The notes: generated from the letters alone by a model not told the origin. Positions 22,315-33,923 are shown, counted from the first letter of the stretch. The stretch is 64,000 nucleotides of DNA from Lantana camara (GCA_037501455.1 CM074860.1:43410501-43474500), one strand, 5' to 3'. Made by a program: numbers and translations.

Positions 22315-22974
22315 CTTGGAAATGAAAGAAAGGAAGAAAAAGATGAAGATGGATGATGAAGCTTCACTTCTTGAATATTTCTTGGGGAAATCTTGATGAG
22401 ATGATTAATTCTCCCCTTCCATGCTTGAGGTTTTTGGTTCGGTAGAACAAAGGAAGCAAATGATCGATTGTTTTTGGATAAAAATGAAGAAGGAAGCTTT
22501 GAGATGCAATATACCGTGATATTTGAGAAATATGTATTATTTGCGATTAAACCCTCCAAGTTAATTAAGTTATGCAATTAAAGATATCAAGTTTGGAAAG
22601 TGCTCAATTGAGTCCTCAAAGGTTTTCATGCAATTTGGTCCCTAAGTTTAAAAGAATGGACAATTAGGGGCAAGTGGACCATTAAATCATTTTCGGTAAT
22701 TATTTCACGAAATAAACATTTTCAAGTTATGAGATAAATTATAAGTTTAATATGAATTTCATGAAAATATTATAAAATATAATTTATAAAATTATTTTAG
22801 ACATAAATATTAATAAATGAAAATCGGGGCGTTACACAATAACTTGGTTACATGAGTTAAGGCTTGAAAATGATTAAACGAATTAATCGGGCCAAGAGGG
22901 TTCCACTCGTGTGAAACCACACGTGTGGGTCACGTGAGTGACACATGTCATTACGACACGTGTCTCACACGTGA

Positions 22975-23996
22975 ATATATATATTGTATATATATATATT
23001 AAATAATTAATTAATTATTTAATAGACTTTGGTTTAATTTTGAATTAAAAGAAAGTCTAATTTTGGAGAAAAATAATCTAGTTAATTAATTGTGAATTAA
23101 TTAATTAGATAAGATAAGTTATTTATTTTAAATAAAAAAAGTATAATAATATCTAAAAGGGTTTGGATATTTTAGCTCTCTTAAAAGTTGATTTGAATTT
23201 GAATTCAAAGTCAAAATTTCTTGAAGATCAAGTAATAGGAGAGAGGGACCAAAATGTTGGAAAACAGGAATCAGAAAGCAGCGGAAAAATAAAAATTTTC
23301 CAACAAAAGGATCTTGGACTCGCAATCGTGTATCCAAATTCGTAGGGATTAGAAACTTACTTCCTTAATTAACTTTCTTGAAGCGTTTCAAGCCACCCAA
23401 GAACGCTCTTCTCGCGGCTTGATCCCCTCTCCTTGGTAAAGCTCGAATCTTCAAAACTTCTAACTTGAAGCTCTCTAGAGATAGTCCACCAACTTGACTA
23501 CAATCTAACTAGTAAGGATGTCAGTTCTCTAGTTAGTGTTTAGGCTTAACCTAGGGTTTGATTTATCTTGGAGAAAGGATGGTATTGAATACATGAACTA
23601 AAAGAATTGCCAATTACCCTCTAAGGGGAGCCCGAGCTCCCCTATATATAGGAAAGGGGAGGGGTGGCCGATCCTAGTTCTTATGGACTAAGGATTTGGT
23701 CCCTCTCTCCTATTACTTGATCATCAAGTAATTTCCAACTTTGACTTTGAATTCTAATTCAAATCAACTTTTAAGAGAGCTAAAAATATTCAAACTGCTT
23801 TTGGATAATTTTATACTTTATTTATTAAATAAATAAATAACTTATATTTATCTAATTAATTAATTCACAATTAATTAACTAGATTAATTTTTCTCCAAAA
23901 TAAGACTTTCTTTTTAATTCAAAATTAAACCAAAGTCTATTAAATAATTAACACATTTAATTATTTAATATATATATACAATATATATATATATAT
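22975..23996. repeat. Head-to-head copia LTR inverted repeat
   Basis: The end of copia A (22975-23253, plus) is the imperfect reverse complement of 23694-23996 in copia B's 3' LTR. This gives arms of about 280-300 bp around a spacer of about 440 bp. It is created where A and B meet in opposite orientation. Confidence 0.85.
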
Positions 23997-24013
23997 ATAG
24001 ACTTGTGAGACAA

Positions 24014-24691
24014 GTAAGTCCAACATATTAAATTTACACGAAATTTCGGTATCAAATCATATAAGAACGAAACACGTTTATAACACTCATAGGCAAGACA
24101 TTCAAAAATCCATAACATTTCCAAATAATATAAAATTTAAATTCATAAATAAATTAATGAAAATGCATGACTTGATTATGCATAAAAAAACAAAGTGCAC
24201 ACATTAAATTGAATACTTAATATTAATTAACTTAGGATAAAAATATAATTACCATTTTAATATTTAAAATAAATTTAAATATATAAAACACGTATAAACA
24301 ATTAATTCGTGCAACTTGTCACGTAAATGCAAGTCGACCAAGAATTCATATAGTTTCAAAATTCAAATAAATTTTAAGAATCCATTTTAAATATTTATTA
24401 AATATATAACGAAATGCATATAATGGGGAAATTAATGAAAGTTACAATTAGTAATTATCAAAAAAAAAAAAAAAAGATTAATTAAACAATTAAATAATTT
24501 AAACGTATAATTAAGGAGCACACAATTTATTCATATTATTCCAATTCAATTATTGCATATATTTCAATTAATCTCATATTCACCAATTGAACACAGAAAT
24601 TGAAATATAGACAACACATGTAGCCAATTAATTTGCGCAAATTAGTAAACACATACGTCATGCTATACGACTGAAAAACTGGGGCGTTAAA
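24014..24691 (-). repeat. Element K 3' LTR, truncated
   Basis: Matches 29007-29646 apart from a longer poly(A) run (24460-24475) and small indels. The terminal base next to the PPT is altered: GCGTTAAA where GCGTTACA is expected. About 1 kb of the LTR is missing at the left. Confidence 0.85.
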
Positions 24692-24692
24692 A

Positions 24693-24727
24693 ACCTCTCC
24701 CCCTTAAAAGAATCCGTCCTCGGATTC
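24693..24727 (-). other. Element K polypurine tract and hairpin
   Basis: Minus strand TTTTAAGGGGGAGAGG before the LTR. Upstream at 24727-24710 is GAATCCGAGGACGGATTC, a 6-bp stem matching the hairpin in C. Confidence 0.8.
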
Positions 24728-24748
24728 ACTACTAGCCCGAACAAACAA

Positions 24749-24913
24749 TGAGAGATTCCCCGTCTCTCACACAAACAACAATGAGAGAGCCCCGTCTCTT
24801 GAGCAACAATGAGAGAACCCCTTCTCTCGCAAGCAAAGAGAGCACCCCGTCTCTCAAACAAAAATAAGAGAATCCTCGTCTCTTATGAACAACAAGAGCA
24901 CCCCGTCTCTCAA
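24749..24913 (-). repeat. Tandem CGGGG-loop hairpin array of element K
   Basis: Six units on the minus strand, e.g. GAGAGACGGGGAATCTCTC, AAGAGACGGGGCTCTCTC, GAGAGAAGGGGTTCTCTC and ATAAGAGACGAGGATTCTCTTAT. The last has a fully paired 8-bp stem that differs from the consensus. Confidence 0.85.
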
Positions 24914-27900
24914 CCAAAAATAAAGCAAGGAAGTCTCCAATACTCCCCAGCGACACAAGCAACATCATAATTAAAATCATGTGAGACACCCAAAGCAGGA
25001 AATAACTATCGTCCACGTTGATTATCAGTTACTTCAAATAATTCAACATGGTAAGAAATCAAAGAACATAACATAAGAATTATTTAAATTAAATTTTCAT
25101 GGATGCATGTATCATGGATGCTTCATGTACCGTTCACCGAGATAAAGAAATTTGGAGTTGGGTGTTTTGTTGTATAATGCATGATCTGCCCTGAAGCTGA
25201 GTGCAGAATTTGACTTGTCTTTAATTTATTCAGTGCCCCGTTGGAACCATGATAGGTCCTCTTCGAATATTATTCTTGATTCCCTTCTGACTTTTACTGC
25301 TCTACTCCTCCTCAATCTATCATCATTTCCCATAATCTTCATTTAGCCAGACCAACTCTTTCAAATAACCAAGCTTTGACCTCCCCGTATACCCTTAGAC
25401 CATGTATCCCGAAGTTAGGTCCATAACTACTATCTTTACCCATATCGAAGTCTAACATATCTTCGAGGATGACTACTCTTGACAACCTTGACGATTCAAT
25501 CCCGACCTTGAGATATTTATCTTTATGGTCTCTCTCAACACGAATCCTTTCCTATCTTCCGTTCATTTTCTTTGACCCCTTAAGGTTATATTCAGTATTT
25601 GGCCCCATATTCCTTGAGCTAAAGATAGAATGTTCTTGATAATTCTTGAAGTTTGATGTAAATCCTCCAATGATCATCCTTTTCGATTGGGTCTCTTCTT
25701 AAGTTTCCTTCTAAATTACCATTGAAATAACACCGATGACTTAATAATATTATTCTTGTTGGACCCCTTTGTACTTCATTAAATTAGTCTTGATTGACAC
25801 CATCCTATTATATGCTCACTTGATTCGACATTCCCTTGTCAATTCTGACTTAGGAGTTTACAGAAGCTCCCTTATAATTCCATCACCTCGAAATCGGAAT
25901 TCCATACATAGAAATGTTCAATGACCCATCTCCCTTATACCTTGTAAAAATCTTCACCCAAATTTAGCAACTTAGCTTCTCTCTTAACAACTTAACCATT
26001 AAAACTGTCTTATTCATTTCCAATCACCACCACTAGGAACTTCCAGGTCTTCCTTAATCTGCAATTCCATTGTTACTACTAAAATATCTTCAATCTTCCA
26101 ATTTATCTCTTAGTTATGCTCTCCCCCTTAAAACTTTTGTTATTACACACTAAAACTCCATCGATCCTTCTTGATCGAAATCCTCTCAACTTTCCTTCCA
26201 ATTCTCTTGATAACCGTAGTCCTCTTCTCTATTCTTATTCGATCCAAATACCCCTAACTCAATTCTATTCTCACTTCTCTTTTCGAATCCCAATTTCATC
26301 CACCTATTCCTTAGTCGGAGTTCTTTGTTTCCCCGCCACCATCTCTGTTGTAACGTGCGACCCTCTTGTTTCTTTCCTCTAAATTCGGTTGTGGTTCGGT
26401 TGAAGGATACTTGATAATTGAGATGAGGGAAGTTCCTATCAAATAAACACTAAAATGCATGTCGGGTTAAAATGCCGATGCATGTGGCACTCTTGTAACA
26501 ATTTGATATGCAACACGTTACGCAATAAAATCAAATAGAAATGCACGCACACGTACAAGTATAAATAAGGAAAATTAAATAGTTGGTGCAAAGTATGATG
26601 CACGTGCTATGAATGTCTAAAACCTGTCACCAAGGTGGGCGGCCAATAGCTCGGTATCTCTTCCTCATTTCTCCAATCACGGTGTTACTTTGACTTGCTA
26701 GTCATGCCTTGCCTTTCCCACGGTCTTCAAATTTTCATGAATCTTTGTACATCACTTGTATCTTCCCCGGTCCGGAATTACAATTTCGCGATCCCTGATT
26801 GCTTTGACATCCGCTGAATTAGCATCTGAATTTCTCCCCGAGAATCACCCTTCGACATTGCCCACTTCCCGTACAAAATTGAACCCTAATATATCATCAC
26901 CGTGATCAAGACTCTCATGCTCATCCTTTATGAGTTTGGATTGGCGAATTGAACTTATTTCCTGATTGCTTCCACTTGAGCGCACGATTTTCCTTCCAAA
27001 AATTTTTTGTCTTTCTTTTACCGTTTCCATTCGTTGCTCCACATTTTCCGAATTCCAGCTCACAACACGACAATTCATCTTGGATTTGGAAAATGAACTC
27101 AAATCTTATCCGTGGTATAGTCACCTTCCATAATTTTGTATTTTCCACGTTATTTGACTCCTTCTAATCCTCTTCCGACTCGTTTTCCATCTTGATCAAA
27201 ATCTAGAACATCCGAATCAAAACTTCTTCCGATCTTGATTTCTACATTCGATTTCTAATCAATGGGTTTATTTAGAAATCCTTCTTGAATGTCTCTCGTG
27301 TATAACTCCAACCGGACCTAATTTACCTTGACCCCTCTTCATTATCGATATCTCTTCAATGATCCGAACCCTGAACCAAAATACCTCCAAGGTTCATCCA
27401 CTTCATTCCTTAGATTAAATGATCCCGTTGAATCCAACTATCGCATCCTATGTAGGAGGGCCGTATACATCAATCTTCGGAGTAAAAAACATTCCCCGAA
27501 TAACTCTCGTTTCTTCAAATGTTTCTCTACCCTTGCATCTCCAAACAGTCCTTCATTCCGACCCCTAGCCCTTAACCCTAACTCCATCTATGAAGACCAC
27601 GCATCCCGAATTCTCTATATCTTTCCCTGGTGGTTCATTCCTATCTTCTATGCCTCAAAAGGACTTGTAATAGAGTGAGGTTAGAGTGATACTTGGCCGT
27701 GGTTTGATAGTATCTTCATAACCTGTAATTCGTAGCTTATTTCGAGAATATATGCATACGATTAGTACATGCTCATGGCACATATTCAACATGAAAGGCA
27801 AGGATCCATACAATAATGCAACAGATAATTCAACAGAATTCAAAAAGAAAAGCTAAATTTTATGTTCAAGATCGATACAATGCACATATTGTCACATAGT

Positions 27901-27962
27901 TCCTAAGCCGTACGACCTATACTGACTCAATCACGACACGAGAACACCGGTTTTGCAACCGG
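24914..27962 (-). other. Element K non-coding internal domain
   Basis: About 3 kb with only short frames. Islands shared with J and L are TACCGTTCACCG (25128-25139), a METVK-encoding stretch (about 27012-27045, now split by a frameshift between frames 26845-27102 and 26921-27148) and the TATCAAACCACGGCCAAG segment (about 27690-27760). Plus-strand frames at 26116 and 27328 have no recognisable product. Confidence 0.65.
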
Positions 27963-27982
27963 GCTCTGATACCACTTAAGGA
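27940..27982 (-). other. Element K primer-binding site with hairpin
   Basis: Minus strand TGGTATCAGAGC at 27974-27963, eight bases from the LTR. CCGGTT-GCAA-AACCGG follows, with AGAGC/GTTCT forming an outer stem. Confidence 0.85.
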
Positions 27983-29646
27983 TGTAGCACCCCAACCGGA
28001 AGGCGCCACATCCCCCACACTATGAACCCGATCCATGAATGAAATGGAAAGTCCAAACATGAACCTAGCTCACAGCAAACGGGGACCCACTCACTACATA
28101 AGCTAGGCGGGAACTAAAAACTTTCGCTACCAAATAAAACAATTTAATAAGATAAATGCGATTACAGAAATAGGACATATATTCAAAAGATTATAACAAT
28201 CATATAGACGATTTCCACCAACATAAGTTCATAGTCCCTTAAAAACATAAAACCTTAAAGATGCGGGTTCAGGATAGTAGTAATAATCAATACAACTCTT
28301 ACATTCATCATAATTTAACAACTCATGGTATAATATGCATATGAACCGACTCTAACCGAAAGACTAACAGACTTGACTTTCCGCCTAGCACTCCAAACTG
28401 CAAGAAAACTGTTACACCTTACCAAAACCAAGAAGACAAGAGGACTTCAGGAAACCTAGGAACCCGGCATCTCCGCCCTGGAGAAAACTTGAAGATTAGA
28501 TGGAAGAAGGAAGAGATTTGAGCTTTGAATCTCAAGGTTGACAATGGCTAAGGGATTTTCTGGAGTGCAGGGCTTTTTAGCTGAGTTTTTGCTTTCTGTA
28601 ATCGATGGCTCGGTATGGGAGTGGTATGGGAGGATAGTGGGGTTATCTAGGGTCACATAGGTTCAAACCATGGTTAATTTGGTCAAGATATGAGGAAGTT
28701 ATGGCTCATTTGGTAAGTTGTGGCTGTTTGACTCCCGTTGCAAGTTTTAGTTAATTTTCGAGGGTTCAAAAGATCTTAGAAAAAATATGAGGTTAAGTTT
28801 ATTGAACTCGAATTTTCGTTACGAGTTCAATGGAGTTGACGGAACTCGATTCTGAGTTCCCTGGCTCAAGATATCACATACGGAACCAAGGGTGCGCTAA
28901 GTGCTCGTTAGCCCCCGATTTGGATTCCAAAGTCAAAATAAATTCGAAACATATGCAATTGAACCTGAAAACCTGAAACGATAATATATTCATATTCATA
29001 ACACATGTAAGTCCAACATATTAAGTTTGCACGAAGTTCTGGTATCAAATCATATAAGAACGAAACACGTTTATAACACTCATAGGCAAGACATTCAAAA
29101 ATCCATAACATTTCCAAATAATATAAAATTTAAATTCATAAATAAATTAATTAAAATGTATGACTTGATTATGCATAAAAAAAAAAAAACAAAGTGCACG
29201 CATTAAATTGAATACTTAATATTAATTAACTTAGGATAAAAATATAATTACCATTTTAATATTTAAAATAAATTTAAATATATAAAACACGTATAAACAA
29301 TTAATTCGCGCAACTTGTCACGTAAAATTTAAGAATCCATTTTAAATATTTATTAAATATATAACGAAATGCATATAATGGAGAAATTAATGAAAGTTAC
29401 AACTAGTAATTATAAAAAAAAAATGAAAATGATTAATTAAACATTTAAATAATTTAAACGCATAATTAAGGAGCACACAATTTATTCATATTATTCCAAT
29501 TCAATTATTTCATATGTTTCAATTAATCTCATATTCACCAATTGAACCCAGAAATTTAAATATAGATAACACATGTAGACAATTACTTTGCGTAAATTAG
29601 TAAACACATACGTCATGCTATACGACTGAAAAACTGGGGCGTTACA
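27983..29646 (-). repeat. Element K 5' LTR (1664 bp)
   Basis: TGTAGCACCCCAACCGG...GGGGCGTTACA. It is much shorter than the other gypsy LTRs. The minus strand keeps the leader ending ATCTTCAAG and the acceptor-like TTTTCTTGCAG before GTGCTAGGCGG, but most of the intervening sequence with palindromes is gone. One small palindrome remains, TCTCCGCCCTGGAGA near 28469. Confidence 0.88.
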
Positions 29647-29989
29647 GTGGTCCTTCTTAAGGGCGTGATCCCACAAGCAAGCCTTAGAGGAGTCAGGTTG
29701 ACACTCCCATTGTCGGTAGGACTCATCGGCTTGGAGTATTTTACTAATCATGACTTATGTGATATAGGGCTCGTTTCATGAACCATTTCACCTAAATGGT
29801 AGAGTCCTAAAGTCATCAGGATTAGGGGAGTTCTCATACATGCACAGATAAAGTAAACACATACCAAACAAGAGCATATAAAGAAGTGTTGCCTCAATTC
29901 GTTATTTCATTCAAAGATTGTCTGTGATTACAATAAGGAAAAGTACAAAGCGGATATACAATCGACTTTCTATGGTACTATTCCTAACA

Positions 29990-30004
29990 ATCTCCCACTT
30001 GCCC
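29990..30004 (-). other. Copia B polypurine tract
   Basis: Minus strand GGGCAAGTGGGAGAT directly before the LTR start TGTTAGG, the usual plant copia plus-strand primer. Confidence 0.85.
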
Positions 30005-30005
30005 G

Positions 30006-31253
30006 TCAAAGCCATTCTAAAGCTATTCTAAGTCCCATCTTCAGAAGATGACCTTGGAAAGCTTCTCGACTAAGGGGTTTAGTAAGTGGATCTTCCACGT
30101 TCTCTGCTGATGTGACCCTCTCAATTTGCACATCTCCTCTTTTGATAATATCACGGATTAGGTGATACTTCCTCATAATGTGCTTGGTCCTTTGGTGAGA
30201 TCTTGGTTCTCTTGCTTGAGCAACCATCCCAGTGTTGTCACAAAACACAGTAATGGGGTCTTTCATGCTAGGAACAACATTCAACTCTTGAATGAAGTTT
30301 CTAATCCAAACACCTTCCTTAGCTGCATCATTTGCAGCCAAGTATTCGGCCTCAGTGGTCGAATCTGCAGTGGTCGTTTGCTTGGAACTCGTCCAACTCA
30401 CTGCTCGGCCGTTTAGGTAGAAAATATATCCTGACATTGACTTAAAATCATCTAAGTCAGATGCAAAGCTTGCATCGCAGTATCCTTTGACAGTAAGATC
30501 TTTCTGACCTCCGTAAACTAAGAATAAATCTTTAGTACTTGTCAAGTACTTAAGGATATTCTTCATGGCAGCCCAGTGACCATCTCCAGCGTCAGATTGG
30601 AAACGACTTGTTACACTAAGTGCATAAGCCACATCTGGTCGAGTACAAAACATTGCATACATTATGCTACCTATTGCTGATGCATAAGGTGTATAAGTCA
30701 TTCTTTCCTTCTCAAGGTTAGTCTTAGGACACATTTTCTTTGAAAGACATGTTCCTACACTCATAGGAAGGTTCTTAACCTTTGTTGACTCCATATTGAA
30801 TCTCTTCAATACTTTGTCAATGTACATCGACTGTGATAGTCCTATTAACCTTCTAGATCTATCTCGATAGATTTTAATTCCAAGGATATAGGACGCATCA
30901 CCAAGATCTTTCATCTCGAATTGGTTTGATAACAATAACTTAGTCACTTTCATATCATCCTTCGAATTCCCAATAAGAAGAATGTCATCAACAAAAAGTA
31001 CTAAGAATTGCATTGAGGTCTCCAATTCCTTTCTATACACATATGATTCATTCGAAATTTGAATGAAGCCAAACGCTTTGACTGATTCATCAAATCGAAT
31101 ATTCCAATTCCTAGAAGCCTGTTTCAATCCATAGATTGATCTTTGGAGTTTGCAAACCTTTTGCTCACTCCCACTGAATGTGAAACCTATGGGTTGTTCC
31201 ATATAAATGTCTTTATCAATGTCACCATTGAGAAAGGCAGTTTTCACATCCAT
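30006..31253 (-). pseudogene. Copia B reverse transcriptase (C part) and RNase H
   Basis: 415-residue open frame. It begins at the first catalytic Asp region of copia RT (MDVKTAFLNG), continues with the LFVDD active-site box (Asp 89 and 90) and the ASRNWNIRFDES and CTRPDVAYAL connection motifs, and then RNase H (GYCDASFASD, STTEAEYLAA, CDNTGMVAQ, KHIMRKYHLIRD). It ends a few bases before the PPT. It is separated from the N-terminal RT by one in-frame TGA (31257-31259) two codons upstream of its first Met, at a position normally coding in this motif. The rest of the frame is intact, so the break is slight. Confidence 0.9.
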
Positions 31254-31256
31254 TTG

Positions 31257-31910
31257 TCATATCTCATAGTCATAATATGCAGCAATGGCAAGCATGATCC
31301 GAATAGACTTTTGCATTGCAACTAGTGAAAAGGTTTCATCAAAGTCCACGCCGGGTCTTTGAGTGACTCCTTTTGCAACCAGTCTTGCTTTGTAGGCTGC
31401 AATGCTTCCATCAACTCCAAGCTTTCTTTTAAAGATCCATTCGCAACCTATGGGTTTGACCCCATCAGGTAAATCTACCGAGGTCCAAACTTGGTTGGAG
31501 TTCATGGAATCTATTTCGGATTTCATAGCTTCTATCCACTGTTCAGAGTAAGAATCTGAAAGTGCCTCCTCATATGTTAAAGGATCATTATCCTTTTGAG
31601 AGATTTCATGGAAGAATCCATACCATCTCGAAATTCGTGATTGGTTGCGGTTGGCCAGAAGGGGACGTTTCTTCAGTGGGTGGTGTGGGATCACTTTGTA
31701 CTTCTTCTAATTCTATGATCTTGCCTTTTTTCTCTTTAAGGAACGGTTCCTCCAGAAAAGTGGCATTTCTGGAAACCAACACCTTTTGCTCAGATTGATC
31801 ATAGAAGTAGTATCCTATGGATTCCTTAGGATAACCTACAATGTAGCATAAGTTAGAATGAGATTCTAACTTATCTCCCACTGTCCTCTTCACGTAAGCA
31901 GGACAACCCC
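31257..31910 (-). pseudogene. Copia B integrase C terminus and RT N terminus
   Basis: Two overlapping frames. 31910-31606 encodes the end of integrase and the linker (GCPAYVKRTVGDKLE, YIVGYPKESIGYYFYD, LVSRNATFLEE). 31694-31257 encodes the start of RT (EEALSDSYSEQWIEAMKSEI, VWTSVDLPDGVKPIGCEWIFKRK, ARLVAKG, GVDFDETFS). A frameshift in the linker near 31640-31690 separates them, and a TGA ends the second. Upstream coding resumes beyond element C at 41827. Confidence 0.88.
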
Positions 31911-33430
31911 TGTAACACCCGAGCGCAAGGCGTGACATACCCCGTACTGAGACCCGACCCGAATATGAAATGGACGACCCATACCGGAGCCAAATCACGG
32001 CGAACGGGGACAAACACACACTCTAAGCTAGGCGGGCTAACCCTTAAAACCATATAACAACATAAAACATTACAGCGGAAGCAATAAACGAACATATACC
32101 ATATATATATACCATGAGCATCCAAGCTCCAAAAATCATTCATATACAACATCACTTGCCATCATGGCTCAAACAAGTACGCTCCAATCAATATTCATAT
32201 ACAATTATCAAAATAAAAGTATGCAAGTGTAAGACTCAAAATACAGAGCTAGAGACGAATGCAAGACCTAGGACTCGTATTCCTGCCTAGCTCCCTCAAC
32301 ACCTGCACAAAGGGACTGGTGGGTATAAAACAGGCTATAAATAGAATATATGACGGTAATTAAACAATCACATGCAAGCTATAATCCCAAGTGAGGTTTT
32401 TAAAGAATTTCCCAAGTGGGTGAAATAGAGAAATCATCAAAAGGGATTATAACAATTCATTAACATTAGGTCAATATTGGCCCGGCGAGTGGGCGTGCAT
32501 TATCTCCAACCAACACCTTGTGTAAACCATTTAAACATTCCTTCATTCTTTTCATGCAATCAATCTTTTGTGCACATTCATTAACATTTACACCTTCTTC
32601 CTCCGGGTTGGTGGTGGGTTTGCAAGGCCCGACCACCTATTCATTGACCAAAAGGGGTTACATGACTCCCCAGATGGTGCTCAGCGTCCATTCCTCGCTA
32701 ACTCCTAACGAGGTCCGGTTACGCCGTTACTTGGTGGAACTAGTGTGAGGGATCACCGTCGGCCCGTGCCTCCCCGGATAGCCACTCACACTAAGTCCCT
32801 GGGCCCCATTCGTGCATAACATTCATTTATTCTCGCCAAAACATTAGGTAGGGTTCAAGAAATAAGGGCTTTACGTTTGCAATCATTTACTCGATAAAAG
32901 ACTCAAAATATATATATATCGTATTACTTTGGCTTAAAACTTTTCACATAGGGAGATATATCGGGTCGTTTTATCTAAGTAGAAGAGAAACCCACCTTAA
33001 ACCGTCACAAGAAGAAAGCACGGGCCTCACTGACCGGCCTCGTCTCCAACTGGATCAAAATCTGTGCAAGAACGGTGAAGTCAGAATCAATATGACCAAA
33101 TAAGACGCTCGGCAATGCTATGATCATGATATGAATATGTGAAAGATAAATTATGTCATGAGATGTTCATGTGGACTATTAATACATTTAAATCATATAA
33201 TCAAGTCATTCATTCAACCGTTCAATTCATTCGAACTCATAATTCCACACTTTCAAACACATTGATTGAAGAACTTCACATAGAATCGAAGCACAAGTTA
33301 AATCACATTCAAACTGGAAACAAACAATCACATATATTCAACTAAATCAAATAACATTTAATACATGTCCAATATATATAAAACACATGCATGTACAGTA
33401 GAATGCAAAGAAAATACATGAAAAACAGAG

Positions 33431-33643
33431 GGTGACACGCCCGTGTCACCTCAATACACTAAGCCGTGACACCCCCGTATCAGGGTACAGCGGACAATCA
33501 TGCATGAAGATAAGGTGACACGCCCGTGTCACAAAAACAAAGCAAACCGTGACACCCCCTTGTCACAGTACAGAAAATCAGCCCAACCAAGCATGCACCC
33601 CCGTGTCACGCTGAAAAGAAGAAAAGTAACACGCCCGTGTCAT
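33431..33643. repeat. Palindrome cluster, element C 3' LTR
   Basis: About six units of the GGTGACACGCCCGTGTCACC type, alternating with a CCGTGACACCCCCGTGTC form. One unit has lost symmetry (CCGTATCAGG). The 5' LTR equivalent is 40647-40860. Confidence 0.88.
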
Positions 33644-33923
33644 TGTGCGTAGCAGGAAAAAACAGGGCATCAACGTGACAGCAACAACAACCATCCAAAC
33701 ACCAACTTCTCAAGTTCAAACTCATGTATTCCATGCAATAAACATACTAACTTACATACAAATCAATATCAATTCATATAAACATCCATTTCCATGTTAG
33801 ATCATCAAGAATCATCAAATACCTCAAGTGAAAGAAATGAGAGAAGAGAAGAAGAGATGATGTTGATGATGCTTCTATGTCCACAAATATGAAGCTTGAA
33901 AGAAGAAATCTCCTACTTGACTT

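Larger units (their letters stand above)
14232..22836 (-). mobile_element. Non-autonomous gypsy element J, complete and very young
   Basis: Complete minus-strand element of 8605 bp with two 2588-bp LTRs at a constant offset of 6017. Target duplication CAATA lies at 14227-14231 and 22837-22841. Other parts are PBS 20241-20230, 2.2 kb of non-coding sequence, an internally deleted gag ORF (17968-17225), a hairpin array (17017-16887), a PPT (16836-16820), and no pol at all. I saw one difference between the LTRs (G/A at 14509 versus 20526), and all short frames in the two copies translate identically. The empty site is seen in copia H (GGGTCACACACAACAACCC at about 58911). Because pol is absent, RT and integrase must have come from another element. 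Confidence 0.93.
20249..22836 (-). repeat. Element J 5' LTR (2588 bp)
   Basis: Near-identical copy of 14232-16819. It ends GGGGCGTTACA at 22836 and is followed by the CAATA duplication and the continuation of copia A. It carries the transcription start region. The minus strand has GGTATATTGCATCTC at about 22512-22498, a likely TATA region, followed by a pyrimidine-rich leader. Confidence 0.95.
13147..23253 (+). repeat. Copia element A LTR, interrupted and truncated
   Basis: Plus-strand copia LTR starting TGTTAGGTGTAG at 13147, running to 14231, interrupted by J (14232-22836) and continuing from CAATAAC to 23253. About the last 0.4 kb of the LTR is missing, judged from copy H. It breaks after GAGGGACCAAA and abuts the end of B in the opposite orientation. 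The left flank ACACC does not match the right flank of H (TCCTT), so A and H are not a simple LTR pair. An inverted repeat, GGAAGTTTC...GAAACTTCC, lies near 13610-13650. No coding sequence. Confidence 0.8.
24014..29646 (-). mobile_element. Non-autonomous gypsy element K
   Basis: Minus-strand element with a 1664-bp 5' LTR (27983-29646), a PBS (27963-27974), a 3.3-kb internal region without pol or gag, a hairpin array, a PPT and a truncated 3' LTR (24014-24691). The left end is fused to copia B LTR sequence at about 24013 with loss from both elements. The right flank is GTGGT; no duplication can be tested. The internal region is homologous to those of J and L. Confidence 0.85.
23255..29989 (-). 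repeat. Copia B 3' LTR, two pieces around element K
   Basis: The plus strand starts TGTTGGAAAACAGG at 23255 and ends CCTAACA at 29989, i.e. the minus-strand LTR is TGTTAGG...CCAACA. Pieces are 23255-24013 and 29647-29989. Compared with A, about 875 bp between them is missing, together with the first kilobase of K's left LTR, so a deletion spans that junction. The core promoter is visible: TATATATAGG at about 23641-23652 and an adjacent hairpin GGGGAGC-CCGA-GCTCCCC (23625-23642). Confidence 0.85.

Noticed and set aside
24658..25016. Frames with repeated ERRG and RDG motifs (also 53149-53473)
   Set aside because: Translation of the tandem GAGAGACGGGG hairpins; they start in the LTR end or the internal region without a conserved start, and the frame is not kept among J, K and L.
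27328..27678. 116-residue plus-strand frame in element K
   Set aside because: Antisense to a decayed internal domain shared with J and L, without conservation of the frame there.
30162..30416. Plus-strand frames opposite copia and gypsy pol (also 35449-35661, 37771-38190)
   Set aside because: Antisense shadows of clearly recognisable RT, integrase and Gag coding sequence.
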